Assembly: GCF_004803895.1 (NCBI RefSeq)
Contig: NZ_CP021978.1
Location: 3,286,001 to 3,350,000 of the forward strand
Direction of reading: 5' to 3'
Source of the DNA: Streptomyces hawaiiensis
Lineage (GTDB): Bacteria; Actinomycetota; Actinomycetes; Streptomycetales; Streptomycetaceae
DNA: 64,000 nucleotides
The translations under genes were made by a program, and so were the position numbers. Shown here one piece after another: positions 38,787 through 47,052 of this stretch. How positions within the stretch are numbered: the first letter of the stretch is position 1; each line of letters starts with the position of its first letter. The notes under the pieces were generated by a model. That model had not been told where the DNA came from and did no database searches. It saw only the letters and a program-made list of their open reading frames with translations.

Positions 38787-39740
38787 ATGCCGCATACCGA
38801 GACACCGGGCACCGAGGCGGCCCCCACGCCCAGGCTGCGCTGGTGGACCGAGCTGCCGCTGATCCTGCTGGTGTACGCGTGCTACTCGGCCGGCCGGCTC
38901 CTCGCCCGCGGCGACGTCTCCGGCGCCGTCGACCACGGTCTGACGATCCTGCGCTTCGAGAAGGCGCTGTATCTCAACTTCGAGCATCCGCTGAACCGCC
39001 TCTTCACGCGCGAGGCCTGGATAGGCATACCCGCCGACTTCTGGTACGCCTCGCTGCACTACCTGGTCACGCCGGCCGTCCTGGTGTGGCTCTTCCGGTC
39101 CCGGGCCGTGCGCTACCGCGCCGCGCGCACCTGGCTGATGACGTCCACCCTCATCGGCCTGATCGGCTTCACACTGCTGCCGACCTGCCCGCCCCGGCTC
39201 CTCGACGCGAGCCACGGCTTCGTGGACACGATGGCGCAGTACAGCTCGTACGGCTGGTGGGGTGGTGCCGCGAGCGCCCCGCGTGGCATGGGGGACATGA
39301 CCAACCAGTACGCGGCCATGCCGAGTCTGCACGTGGGCTGGGCCCTGTGGTGCGGCGTGATGCTGTGGCGCCACGGCGGTACGCGCGCGGCGAAGACGGC
39401 CGGTGTCGCCTACCCCCTGATCACGACGATCGTGGTCATGGGCACCGCCAACCACTACTTCCTCGACGCGGCAGCGGGCGCGGCCGTCATGGGCGTCGGG
39501 CTGCTGCTGGCGCCGTTCGTGACGCGCGCCGCGGACGGGGTCAAGGCACGGTTCGTGCGGCAGACCGCACCAGTCGCGGTGGACTCTTCCGCCGCGGGTT
39601 CCTCGATTGTCAGTGCCGGATGCCAGACTTCCGCGGGTGAGCGAATTCCACGGCAGCGCGAGTCGCGGCTCGGAGCGGGAGCCGAGCCGGGTGCCTCCCC
39701 CAAGGACGCGGGGGACGGCGCTCCGGCAGCGGCTCGCTGA
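38787..39740 (+). CDS. PAP2-family membrane phosphatase, Aur1-like
   Basis: 317 residues from ATG 38787 (GGGGGAGG upstream). About six membrane helices carry the PAP2 active-site motifs AMPSLHVGWA and NHYFLDAAAG; an acidic-lumen GWWGGA loop lies between. These resemble the inositol-phosphotransferase (Aur1) subgroup that acts on phospholipid head groups, such as phosphatidylinositol-derived lipids. The last 60 residues are a hydrophilic Ala/Gly/Arg-rich tail that overlaps the start of the next gene in another frame; the tail may not be under selection as protein. Confidence 0.82.
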   Translation: MPHTETPGTEAAPTPRLRWWTELPLILLVYACYSAGRLLARGDVSGAVDHGLTILRFEKALYLNFEHPLNRLFTREAWIGIPADFWYASLHYLVTPAVLVWLFRSRAVRYRAARTWLMTSTLIGLIGFTLLPTCPPRLLDASHGFVDTMAQYSSYGWWGGAASAPRGMGDMTNQYAAMPSLHVGWALWCGVMLWRHGGTRAAKTAGVAYPLITTIVVMGTANHYFLDAAAGAAVMGVGLLLAPFVTRAADGVKARFVRQTAPVAVDSSAAGSSIVSAGCQTSAGERIPRQRESRLGAGAEPGASPKDAGDGAPAAAR

Positions 39741-40845
39741 GCTGCGCGGCCCCGACGTACCCGCGAAGGCACTGGACGCGCGCGCTCTGGCGGCGCTGGC
39801 CGCCAACCCCGGTTGTGAGCGGCGCGCGATCCTCGACGGCGCCGGGGTGAACAAGGCGGCGCTGGCGAGCGCGCTGGGCTCGCCGTCGGCCTTCGGGCAG
39901 TCGCAGTTCGCGCTCACCCGGGGCAACGCCTTCGAGGCGAAGGTCAAGGCCGACGGCGGCGCGGAGCTGCTGCGGCTGGTGCACGAGAAGCTCGACCGAT
40001 CCGCCGAACCGCCCGCAGAGGCGCGCGTGCCGGACCTGACGGCGACCGGCCCCCAGGGGCGCACGGCCCGTACGGAGCTGGAGCTGCGGGAAGCCGCCGC
40101 GCATCCGGGCGCGTGGACGCTGCTCGACCATCCGATGCTCGCGCTGGACGTCGCGGGCTCCCCCGCGTTCCTGGAGCCGGACGCGGTGGTGGTGCACCCG
40201 GACGGCAGCTGGACGGTGGTGGAGATCAAGTCGTTCCCGCTGCTGGACGGTTCGGCGGACCCGGCGAAGGTCGGGGCGGCGGCCCGGCAGGCGGCGGTGT
40301 ACGTACTGGCGCTGGAGGAGGTCGCGGCACGCCTCGGCGCGGAGCCGGAGGGGCGCGCCCCGGACGGGGCCCCGGCCCCGCGCGTGCGGCACCGGATCCT
40401 GCTGGTCTGCCCCAGGGACTTCTCCAATCTGCCGGCCGCGTCCGCCGTCGACATCCGCAAGCAGCGGGCGGTGACGGCCCGCCAGCTCGCCCGGCTGACC
40501 CGCATCGAGGACATCGCCGCCGAGCTGCCCGAGGGCACGTGTTTCTCGCCGGAGCTGCCCGCCGAGGAGCTGACGGCGGCCGTGGAGTCGGTGCCGGCGA
40601 CGTACGCGCCCGAGTGCCTGTCCGCGTGCGAGCTGGCCTTCCACTGCCGGACCCGCTCCCGCCAGGCGGGAGCGGTGACCTCGCTCGGGCGCCCGGTCCG
40701 GGCGGAGCTCGGCGGTCTGACGACCGTGGAGGAGGTCCTCGCGGCCGCGCGCGGCGAGGCGGGCGATCCCGACGACCCGGCCGTGGCGGCCCTGCGACGG
40801 GCTGCCGCCCTGCGCGCCGAGGCACTGGAGGCGGCGTGTCGCTGA
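39637..40845 (+). CDS. RecB-like PD-(D/E)XK nuclease, gene 1 of a three-gene cassette
   Basis: 402 residues from GTG 39637 (TTG 39607 is possible). The nuclease core shows the E-x-K signature VVEIKSF near residue 196, preceded by acidic LEPDAVVVHPDG, then CPRDFSN and a cysteine-containing SACELAFHC near the C-terminus, as in Cas4/RecB-type enzymes with an Fe-S cluster. It resembles the N-terminal half of TM0106-type nuclease-helicases. Its start overlaps the PAP2 gene by 104 nt and its end overlaps the next gene by 10 nt. Confidence 0.72.
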   Translation: MSEFHGSASRGSEREPSRVPPPRTRGTALRQRLAELRGPDVPAKALDARALAALAANPGCERRAILDGAGVNKAALASALGSPSAFGQSQFALTRGNAFEAKVKADGGAELLRLVHEKLDRSAEPPAEARVPDLTATGPQGRTARTELELREAAAHPGAWTLLDHPMLALDVAGSPAFLEPDAVVVHPDGSWTVVEIKSFPLLDGSADPAKVGAAARQAAVYVLALEEVAARLGAEPEGRAPDGAPAPRVRHRILLVCPRDFSNLPAASAVDIRKQRAVTARQLARLTRIEDIAAELPEGTCFSPELPAEELTAAVESVPATYAPECLSACELAFHCRTRSRQAGAVTSLGRPVRAELGGLTTVEEVLAAARGEAGDPDDPAVAALRRAAALRAEALEAACR

Positions 40846-42428
40846 TCTCCACCCTGGCCCGCCTCGAAGCCGTCAGCACGGGCCGCGCCCAGCCCGCCGC
40901 CACCGTCCGGCACCGGCATCTCGGCGACCGGCCGCTGGTGTTCGTGCCGCTGACCACCGCCGGTGAGGCCGGCGCCCCGCTCGGGGCGCTGGTCGGCACC
41001 GACCGGGACGCGCCGCGTCTGCTGGCCGTCCCGCAGCCCCGCGACCGTGACCTGAGGTTCGCGTTCCTGGCCGAGCTGGCCGACGTCGTGCTGCCGTACG
41101 TCGACTCCTACGCCGAGGCCGTGGAGCCCGCCGAGCGCACCGAGACCGATCCGGAGACCGGCAAGCGCGTCAAGGTCGAGGTCGACCTGTGCGCGGACGC
41201 GCCGCAGCTGATCGTGCCGAGCCGGGCGGGCATCGACCTGGTGCGGCTGCTGGGGCGTTCGACGCGGTTCCGGCGTACGGCGGAGCAGGATCCGGAGACC
41301 CCCTATCCGGCGCCGCCCCGGGTGCCGCTGCTCGGGCGGTGGCTGACGCACTTCGGGGAGCGGGCCCGGGTGCCCGGCTCCTCACTGCTGCTGGCGATGA
41401 CCGATGTGCTGGGCCGGCACTGGGTGACCGGGCAGTCCACCCTGGAGGACCAGCACCTGGGGGCGCTGCTCGCCTGGATCGACCCGCCGGAGGGTGAAAC
41501 CGGCGCCGAGGCCGCGCTGCGGGCCGAACTGGAGCGGGACGCGCAGGGCCAGCTGACGTGCCCGCCGGCCGGTCCGGCCACCGACCCGGCGTTCGACAAC
41601 AAGCTGCTCGCCCCGGCCATCGAGCGCTACGACCGTGCCCGCACCGCCCTCGCCGCCGCCGAGGACGGCCTGGAGGCCGACGACCGGCTCGGTGCGCTGA
41701 CCGCCGCCGAGCGGGAGGTCCGCGACCTGGTGCTCAGCCGCACCCGGCCCACCTGGGACGCGGTCTGGCGGGGCCTGGACCTGCTGCGGGAGCTGCCCGA
41801 GGGCGCGCGGGCCGAGGAGCGGTGGACGCGCGACCGCTGGTCGTTCACCGGCCACCGCGACCGGGTGCTGGCAGGCGAGCCCCCGCAGCCGCGCCGCGAC
41901 GACGCGGTCACCGCGGCGAACAAGCTCGCCACACGCGAGCGCGAACAGGCCCGGCTGGAGGCTCAGGAGGCCCTCGACGACCCGCTGGTGATGGCGGGAC
42001 GGCGGCTGTCCGGGGAGGCGTTCGCGGGCGAGGTCACCGATGTCGTGATGGCGTACAGCGACGGCAAGCGGCCGAGCCCCCGCCCCCTGGTGACGGTGCG
42101 CACGGACGACCGGCCGCAGCTCGGCGAGCGGACGAAGGTGTACCGGTCGCTGGGCGGGAAGCCGCAGTCGGCCGAGTTCGTCGCGGACGAGGAGGACGGC
42201 GCGTACGTCGTGCTGCGGGTCCTCGACAAGATGGGCCGCGGCAAGGAGCCCGAGCCGGGCTCGGTGCCGGAGAAGGGCGACCGGGTCTGCTTCACGCTCT
42301 TCGAGCACGAGCAGCGGGGCGGCGCGAAGCTGCCCGACCCGGAGGAGACGCCGTGGACGCACGGCGGGCCGCCCGGTGAGGCGGCCCTGGAGGCCGCCGA
42401 CCCGGTGACCGCGGAGGATGTGCTGTGA
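40836..42428 (+). CDS. Unknown 530-residue protein between nuclease and helicase
   Basis: 530 residues from GTG 40836, inside the end of the nuclease gene; its own stop overlaps the helicase start (GTGA). No signal peptide or membrane segment. The N-terminal half is mixed alpha/beta (LVFVPLTTAGEAGAPLGAL), the middle is helical with a coiled-coil-like stretch (AAEREVRDLVLSRTRPTWDAV), and the C-terminal 110 residues look like a beta-barrel (PRPLVTVRTDDRPQLGERTKVYRSL, shown in part). I do not recognise the family. Position suggests it supplies the accessory or beta-barrel part of a split Dna2-like nuclease-helicase. Confidence 0.65.
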   Translation: MSLISTLARLEAVSTGRAQPAATVRHRHLGDRPLVFVPLTTAGEAGAPLGALVGTDRDAPRLLAVPQPRDRDLRFAFLAELADVVLPYVDSYAEAVEPAERTETDPETGKRVKVEVDLCADAPQLIVPSRAGIDLVRLLGRSTRFRRTAEQDPETPYPAPPRVPLLGRWLTHFGERARVPGSSLLLAMTDVLGRHWVTGQSTLEDQHLGALLAWIDPPEGETGAEAALRAELERDAQGQLTCPPAGPATDPAFDNKLLAPAIERYDRARTALAAAEDGLEADDRLGALTAAEREVRDLVLSRTRPTWDAVWRGLDLLRELPEGARAEERWTRDRWSFTGHRDRVLAGEPPQPRRDDAVTAANKLATREREQARLEAQEALDDPLVMAGRRLSGEAFAGEVTDVVMAYSDGKRPSPRPLVTVRTDDRPQLGERTKVYRSLGGKPQSAEFVADEEDGAYVVLRVLDKMGRGKEPEPGSVPEKGDRVCFTLFEHEQRGGAKLPDPEETPWTHGGPPGEAALEAADPVTAEDVL

Positions 42429-43759
42429 CCACGGTGTTCGACCCCTCGGCCGCCGCGGCCCGGGCCACCGACGCGATCCTGCACGACACGCTGCACGGCA
42501 CCGCGCGCGGTGTCGTCGTGGACTCCCCGCCGGGCGCGGGCAAGTCCACACTGGTGGTCCGCGCGGCGCTGGAACTGGCGGAGGCGGGCCACCCGCTGAT
42601 GGTGGTCGCGCAGACCAACGCCCAGGTCGACGACCTGGTCCTGCGGCTCGCCGGGAAGAACCCCGAGCTGCCGGTGGGCCGGCTGCACAGCAGCGACTCC
42701 GACCCGTACGACAAGGCGCTCGACGACCTGCCGAACGTACGCAAGTCGGCCAAGGCGGGCGACCTCGCCGGGCTGGCCGTGGTGATCTCGACGGCGGCGA
42801 AGTGGGCGCACGTCAAGGTCGACGAGCCGTGGCGGCACGCGATCGTCGACGAGGCGTACCAGATGCGCTCGGACGCGCTGCTCGCGGTGGCCGGGCTGTT
42901 CGAGCGGGCGCTGTTCGTGGGTGACCCGGGGCAGCTCGACCCGTTCGCGATCGTGGGCAGCGAGCAGTGGGCGGGCCTGACGTACGACCCGTCGGCCTCG
43001 GCGGTGACGACCCTGCTCGCGCACAACCCGGACCTGCCCCAGCACCGCCTGCCGGTCTCCTGGCGGCTCCCGGCCTCCGCGGCGCCCCTGGTCTCGGACG
43101 CGTTCTACCCGTACACGCCGTTCCGCAGCGGCACCGGCCCGGGCGAGCGGACCCTGGCCTTCGGCGTGCCGTCGGACGGCTCGGGCCCCGACCGGGTGAT
43201 CGACGAGGCGGCCGAGTCGGGCTGGGGCCTGCTGGAACTGCCCGCCCGGCACACGCCGCGCACGGACCCGGAGGCGGTCCGCGCGGTGGCGACGGTCGTG
43301 CGGCGCCTGCTGGACCGGGCGGGCGCGGCCACCTCGGAGCGCTCTCCCGTCCCCTCCCCCCTCACCGCCGACCGGATCGCCGTCGGGACGGCCCACCGGG
43401 ACCAGGCGGCCGCGATCCGCGCGGCCCTGGCCACCCTCGGCGTCACCGACGTGGTCGTGGACACGGCGAACCGGCTGCAGGGCCGCGAGTACGACGTCAC
43501 GGTGGTCCTCCACCCCCTCTCCGGCCGCCCCGACGCCACGGCCTTCCACCTGGAGACGGGCCGCCTCTGCGTCCTGGCCTCCCGCCACCGGCACGCCTGC
43601 ATCGTGGTCTGCCGAGCGGGGGTGACCGACCTCCTGGACGACTATCCGTCGACGGAGCCGGTGCAGCTGGGGACGGTGGTGAAGTTTCCGGACGGGTGGG
43701 AGGCGAATCACGCGGTGCTGGCCCATCTGGCGGAGCACCGGGTGGCATGGCCAGCATGA
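42425..43759 (+). CDS. SF1 (Upf1/Dna2-like) helicase/ATPase
   Basis: 444 residues. Walker A VVDSPPGAGKSTL (about residues 31-43), motif II HAIVDEAYQ, motif III GDPGQLDP, and C-terminal NRLQGREYDVTVV and LASRHRHACIV match the SF1B Upf1/Dna2 group of helicases. Domain 1B and the accessory insertions are largely absent, so it may need a partner. Translationally coupled (GTGA) to the preceding unknown gene. The 3' end of this gene is repeated in degenerate form downstream. Confidence 0.8.
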   Translation: MTTVFDPSAAAARATDAILHDTLHGTARGVVVDSPPGAGKSTLVVRAALELAEAGHPLMVVAQTNAQVDDLVLRLAGKNPELPVGRLHSSDSDPYDKALDDLPNVRKSAKAGDLAGLAVVISTAAKWAHVKVDEPWRHAIVDEAYQMRSDALLAVAGLFERALFVGDPGQLDPFAIVGSEQWAGLTYDPSASAVTTLLAHNPDLPQHRLPVSWRLPASAAPLVSDAFYPYTPFRSGTGPGERTLAFGVPSDGSGPDRVIDEAAESGWGLLELPARHTPRTDPEAVRAVATVVRRLLDRAGAATSERSPVPSPLTADRIAVGTAHRDQAAAIRAALATLGVTDVVVDTANRLQGREYDVTVVLHPLSGRPDATAFHLETGRLCVLASRHRHACIVVCRAGVTDLLDDYPSTEPVQLGTVVKFPDGWEANHAVLAHLAEHRVAWPA

Positions 43760-43975
43760 CCGGCACCACAAGACACCCCTCCCCACCCACCTCACCGCCG
43801 GCCGGAGGCCGGCACGCCGCCGGAGGCGGCCGATGAACACAGCCCGGACGGGTGGGAGGCGAATCACGCGGTTCTGGCCCATCTGGCGGAGCACCGGGTG
43901 GCATGGCGAGCATGACCGGCACCACATCACGCGGCGCTGGCGCGTCCGGCGGAGCACCGGGTGGCATGGCGCCCG
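43688..43975. repeat. Degenerate repeats of the helicase 3' end
   Basis: Helicase positions 43688-43770 recur at 43844-43926 with only a few substitutions (period 156) and would encode the same C-terminal residues ending WRA-stop. A third, more decayed partial copy starts at 43926 (GGAGCACCGGGTGGCATGGC). The intervening 43771-43843 is unique. The 390 bp between 43760 and 44157 hold no other gene. Confidence 0.85.
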
Positions 43976-44156
43976 TGATCTGGCCGGAACTCGACACGTC
44001 CCGGACGCCGTGACGAACACCGGGTGGTGTGACAGCCGTATCCACTACGGCGATGCCCACTTGCGCGCCCGCGAGACAATGGACGGTGGCCCACTCCACC
44101 TGGGAGACCCCCCGCCCGCGGGGCAGGGCCGGCACGATGTACGAGGAGGAGAAGAC

Positions 44157-44525
44157 ATGGCGGAGCCCACGCCGCGTCGGAACGAACCGCGGCTACGCCC
44201 CGCGCCCCTGCTCTTCGAGCCTGCGGAGGCGGCCTCCGACCCTGAGCACTTCTTCGACCTCGAGTCGATCGACGACCCCCGGGCCCTCCTGGCCCGGGCG
44301 ACGGAGCTGACGCTGGCGTTCCGGGCCGCGGCGGACCGGGCGGTGGAGTTCCAGGCGATGGCGGCGGCGCAGCTGGCCGATCCGCGGAGGTTCGACCGGC
44401 TGACGACCGCGGACATCGCCGAGCGGGCCGAGTGGACCGAGGACTATGCCAAGAAGATGGTGGAGTTCGGGCGGGATCTGATGCGGGGCGACGCCGAGGG
44501 CCGGGGGCCTGGCGACACCGCCTGA
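44157..44525 (+). CDS. Small helical hypothetical protein
   Basis: 122 residues with a strong Shine-Dalgarno (GAGGAGGA) before ATG 44157. An acidic N-terminal third (LLFEPAEAASDPEHFFDLES) is followed by long amphipathic helices (RALLARATELTLAFRAAADR, FDRLTTADIAERAEWTEDY) predicting a helical bundle or coiled coil. No known family recognised. It lies just after the decayed helicase repeats on the same strand and might be a trailing member of that locus. Confidence 0.6.
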   Translation: MAEPTPRRNEPRLRPAPLLFEPAEAASDPEHFFDLESIDDPRALLARATELTLAFRAAADRAVEFQAMAAAQLADPRRFDRLTTADIAERAEWTEDYAKKMVEFGRDLMRGDAEGRGPGDTA

Positions 44526-44546
44526 CACCGGCCCTTCCCGATCACA

Positions 44547-44558
44547 TGGCATATGCCA
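44547..44558. promoter_or_regulatory. 12-bp palindrome TGGCATATGCCA, candidate operator
   Basis: A perfect palindrome centred on CATATG, 92 bp before the gene at 44650. A close relative (TGGCATATGTCA) is at 58996-59007 before the IclR gene. The protein that binds it is unknown. Confidence 0.45.
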
Positions 44559-44649
44559 GGCGGGCAAGATACCCCTCACCGCACCCTGCTGTCCCGATTT
44601 CCCGCAACCCAGGGAAACCGGGCGCTCACGGCGGGTAGACCTGGATGCC

Positions 44650-45342
44650 ATGAGCAGCGCATGGAACGCCTCCGATGTCACCCCGGCCGGGGCCGCCTGG
44701 CTCGCCTCGGCAGGAACGTATCCGCGAAGCACACTCGCCCTCTGGGAGGAGCGGCCGGACGCACCGGTCGTGCTGCCCTGCGGGTCGGTCTTCGACGTGG
44801 TCAGCGCACCCGCGATGTTCGGCCGGCGGATGCTCGACCGGCTGTGGGACGACGGCCCGGGCTCGGGGCCGGTCGCGGAGTTCCGGGGCCGGATCCTGCT
44901 GTTCGCCGCCCCGGGGACGGCTCAGCGGCTCCCCGCGCTGCTGGAGTGGGAGGAGTGGGGCGCGCGGGACAGCAGGGAAGCCACCCGTACGGACGCCGTA
45001 CCGCCGCTGCTGTGCCACGGCACCGGCGACGCGGTGACCGTCCCGGCACCGTCGGAGGGCACCTCCCCCACCGTCCCGGCACCGTCGGAGAGCACCTCCC
45101 CCACCGGCCCGGCACCGTCGGAGAGCACCCCCCTCACCGGCCCGGCGCCCGCCGGGACCACAGCCCCCACCCGCTCCGCTTCCCGCTGGCTCGTCGCCCC
45201 CGACACCCGTCAGCCCTGGCTCCCCGGGCCCGAGGCACTGCTGTGGGCGGCCATCCGGGCGGCCCGTTCCGCCGTGCGGATTTCGATTTTTCCTCCCGCC
45301 GACCGTGATGCTAAGGTCTACGACGTCAGCAGGCGCCGCTAG
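44650..45342 (+). CDS. PrimPol-like fragment protein with 11-residue repeats
   Basis: 230 residues. The first 110 residues (WLASAGTYPRSTLALWEERP, PVVLPCGSVFDVVS, GRILLFAAPGTA) resemble the short Streptomyces proteins annotated as bifunctional DNA primase/polymerase-like. A Pro/Ser/Thr region (about 131-174) is built from four 11-residue repeats, followed by RWLVAPDTRQPWLPGPEALLWAA. Two conserved PrimPol acidic residues are not evident, so enzymatic activity is doubtful. The stop codon TAG lies inside the following tRNA-Lys gene. Confidence 0.6.
   Translation: MSSAWNASDVTPAGAAWLASAGTYPRSTLALWEERPDAPVVLPCGSVFDVVSAPAMFGRRMLDRLWDDGPGSGPVAEFRGRILLFAAPGTAQRLPALLEWEEWGARDSREATRTDAVPPLLCHGTGDAVTVPAPSEGTSPTVPAPSESTSPTGPAPSESTPLTGPAPAGTTAPTRSASRWLVAPDTRQPWLPGPEALLWAAIRAARSAVRISIFPPADRDAKVYDVSRRR
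45040..45171 (+). repeat. Four 33-bp tandem repeats inside the preceding gene
   Basis: Units at 45040-45072, 45073-45105, 45106-45138 and 45139-45171 encode VPAPSEGTSPT-like 11-mers. The first three are nearly identical at DNA level; the fourth has diverged. Copy number probably varies among strains. Confidence 0.92.
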
Positions 45343-45406
45343 CTCAGTTGGTTAGAGCAGCTGACTCTTAATCAGCGGGTCCGGGGTTCGAGTCCCTGGC
45401 GGCGCA
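45333..45406 (+). tRNA. tRNA-Lys (CTT), copy 1
   Basis: Acceptor GCGCCGC (45333-45339) pairs with GCGGCGC (45399-45405), discriminator A 45406, anticodon CTT 45367-45369 in loop CTCTTAA, T-loop GTTCGAGTC. The first 10 bases overlap the end of the upstream protein gene. CCA is not encoded. Identical in sequence to the copy at 59996. Confidence 0.97.
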
Positions 45407-45415
45407 CAGACGGTG

Positions 45416-45446
45416 AAAGGCCCCTCGCGAGAGCGAGGGGCCTTTT
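45416..45446 (+). terminator. Terminator after tRNA-Lys 1
   Basis: A 13-bp stem (45416-45428 and 45433-45445) with a GAGA loop and TTTT tail. It stands between the tRNA and the convergent protease gene and may serve both strands. Confidence 0.92.
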
Positions 45447-45464
45447 CTCTTGTCCCGAAACCCG

Positions 45465-46730
45465 TCAGCGCCCCACCGCGATCTTCACCGTCCACGCCCC
45501 CGAAGCCGTGCGCCCTTCCACCTTCACCCGCACCCCCTCCCCGGGGACAGTGAAGCTCTCCCCGATGCCGATCGGCGCGTCCGCGAGGGGCGGGTAGACG
45601 GAGTCCTCCCAGCACGCGTCGGTGCGCGGATGGGCGTCGATCACCTCGATGGGCCCACCCCCGGACTGCGCCCCGCCCCGCACCCGGTACACGAGCACCC
45701 CCTGCCGGCAGGCGGCCACGTCGTTGCCCACCGGCCCCCGCGCCTCGAAGGCGAGCACGCTGTCGGGCCCCGTCCGCAGCACCGCGAGCTTGGTGCCCCG
45801 CCCGAGACCGAAGGCCGGTCCCCCCGCGGCCCCGGCCGCCGGCACCCCCGGCCCCGCCGCCAGCGGCTCCAGGGTCAGCCGGGCGGGCCCGGCGTCCTGC
45901 ACGCACCGCACCTGCCGCGGATCCAGCCAGCCCAGCTTCCACTTGTGCCAAGCGAAGAGGTCCGGGGCGAGTCCGAACTGGCTGCCCATCAGGTCCCAGT
46001 CGCCGACGTGCGTGTCCCAGTCGCCCTTGCCGTCCGTGGGCCGGTGGTACAGGTCGGGCAGATCGAACACGTGCCCGGTCTCGTGGGCCAGGACGAGCCG
46101 GTCCGGTGGGTGCTGCTCGAACACCGTGACGATCCGGCGCAGGTCGGTGCCGTCGGCCCGCAGCGGGCTCGTCAGGTTCACCACCTTGGTCGCGTCGGAG
46201 TCCACGCCGGGCGCGTCCGGGTCGGCGACGAAGTACACGACGTCATAGTCCGAGAAGTCCACCTGCGGGTCGGTCACGGAGAGGGCGTCGCGCAGATAGG
46301 CGGCCCTGTGCTCGGGGCTCCAGTCGCGCTGTATGTCGTAGGCGGTGGAGGGCCGCGGCATCTGGATCCAGTGCCCGAGCGGGTGCGGGCGCAGGGTGAA
46401 ACGGCCGTAGGAAGCGCGTTCGAAGAAGCGGGTGGTGGCCGGGAAGTGGTCGGCGGTCAGCTCCTGCGGCGTAGTCAGCGGGTGGGAGTCCGGGAAGGAC
46501 AGGAAGACCATGACCGCGTCCAGGGACCGGGCCGGACGCGGATAGGCCGCGTTCCAGGTGTCCAGGCCCTCCGAGTGGTGGGCGTCGGTGCGCGTCAGGG
46601 CGCAGGGCGCGGCCGAGTCGGGCCCCGCGGCCGAGGGGCCGGCGCCGAGGGAGGTGGCGGCGAGCGCCGACATGGTGGTGAACACGGCCGCGGTGCTGCG
46701 CAGTCGGGCGCGCGGAAACGGACGCGGCAC
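45465..46730 (-). CDS. Secreted M6-family metalloprotease
   Basis: 421 residues from GTG 46730 (GGAGG upstream). A Sec signal peptide spans about residues 1-35. The zinc motif is HETGH, His216-Glu217 and His220, within LVLAHETGHVFDLPDLY as in the immune-inhibitor-A/M6 group, followed by the Met-turn-like WDLMGSQFG. A C-terminal beta-rich region of about 150 residues completes it. Such enzymes degrade extracellular proteins. It converges with tRNA-Lys 1. Confidence 0.88.
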   Translation of the reverse strand: MPRPFPRARLRSTAAVFTTMSALAATSLGAGPSAAGPDSAAPCALTRTDAHHSEGLDTWNAAYPRPARSLDAVMVFLSFPDSHPLTTPQELTADHFPATTRFFERASYGRFTLRPHPLGHWIQMPRPSTAYDIQRDWSPEHRAAYLRDALSVTDPQVDFSDYDVVYFVADPDAPGVDSDATKVVNLTSPLRADGTDLRRIVTVFEQHPPDRLVLAHETGHVFDLPDLYHRPTDGKGDWDTHVGDWDLMGSQFGLAPDLFAWHKWKLGWLDPRQVRCVQDAGPARLTLEPLAAGPGVPAAGAAGGPAFGLGRGTKLAVLRTGPDSVLAFEARGPVGNDVAACRQGVLVYRVRGGAQSGGGPIEVIDAHPRTDACWEDSVYPPLADAPIGIGESFTVPGEGVRVKVEGRTASGAWTVKIAVGR

Positions 46731-46860
46731 GGGTACCTCCGGGTACGGTTCGCGGGACACCGCACCCAGCCTGTGATGATTTGTCGTACCACGTCCTGTT
46801 TGCCTGCACCGGTCGGGTGAAGGGGGCGAAAAATCCCGGAAGCCGACACCCCCGAAGCAC

Positions 46861-46873
46861 TCACAGAACGTCA
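46861..46873. promoter_or_regulatory. Candidate BldD-type site upstream of cdgA
   Basis: TCACAGAACGTCA keeps the BldD half-sites TNAC-N5-GTNA with correct spacing, 180 bp before the cdgA start; the central bases deviate. A second TNAC-N5-GTNA match (TCACAGAGAGTGA) is at 47110-47122 early in the gene. BldD is known to repress cdgA in S. coelicolor. Confidence 0.4.
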
Positions 46874-47052
46874 CAACTGGTCGGGGGCCTGAAGTAGCCG
46901 TCCAGGTGCGTGCAGAAACGATCTGGCAGAAGGGCCGGTTGGCCGAGGAGACTGGACACCGGCTGGAAGGCCCTGGGGCCAGCCTCTATGATCGGCACAC
47001 TTTCCTGACCTTTCCTGCACGGACAGAGATCGAATACATGCGGGAGCGAGCG

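Noticed and set aside
38754..41351. 865-codon minus-strand open frame
   Set aside because: Spans the PAP2, nuclease and middle genes in antisense; composition is typical of a high-GC shadow frame.
41963..44020. 685-codon minus-strand open frame
   Set aside because: Antisense shadow of the 530-residue protein and helicase genes.
43771..44156. CRISPR-like array in the helicase-end repeats
   Set aside because: Repeats are unequal, decayed and separated by dissimilar spacing; they are copies of coding sequence and no cas genes are near.
45040..45171. 33-bp repeats as a CRISPR or iteron
   Set aside because: Contiguous, in frame and coding for 11-residue protein repeats, with no spacers.
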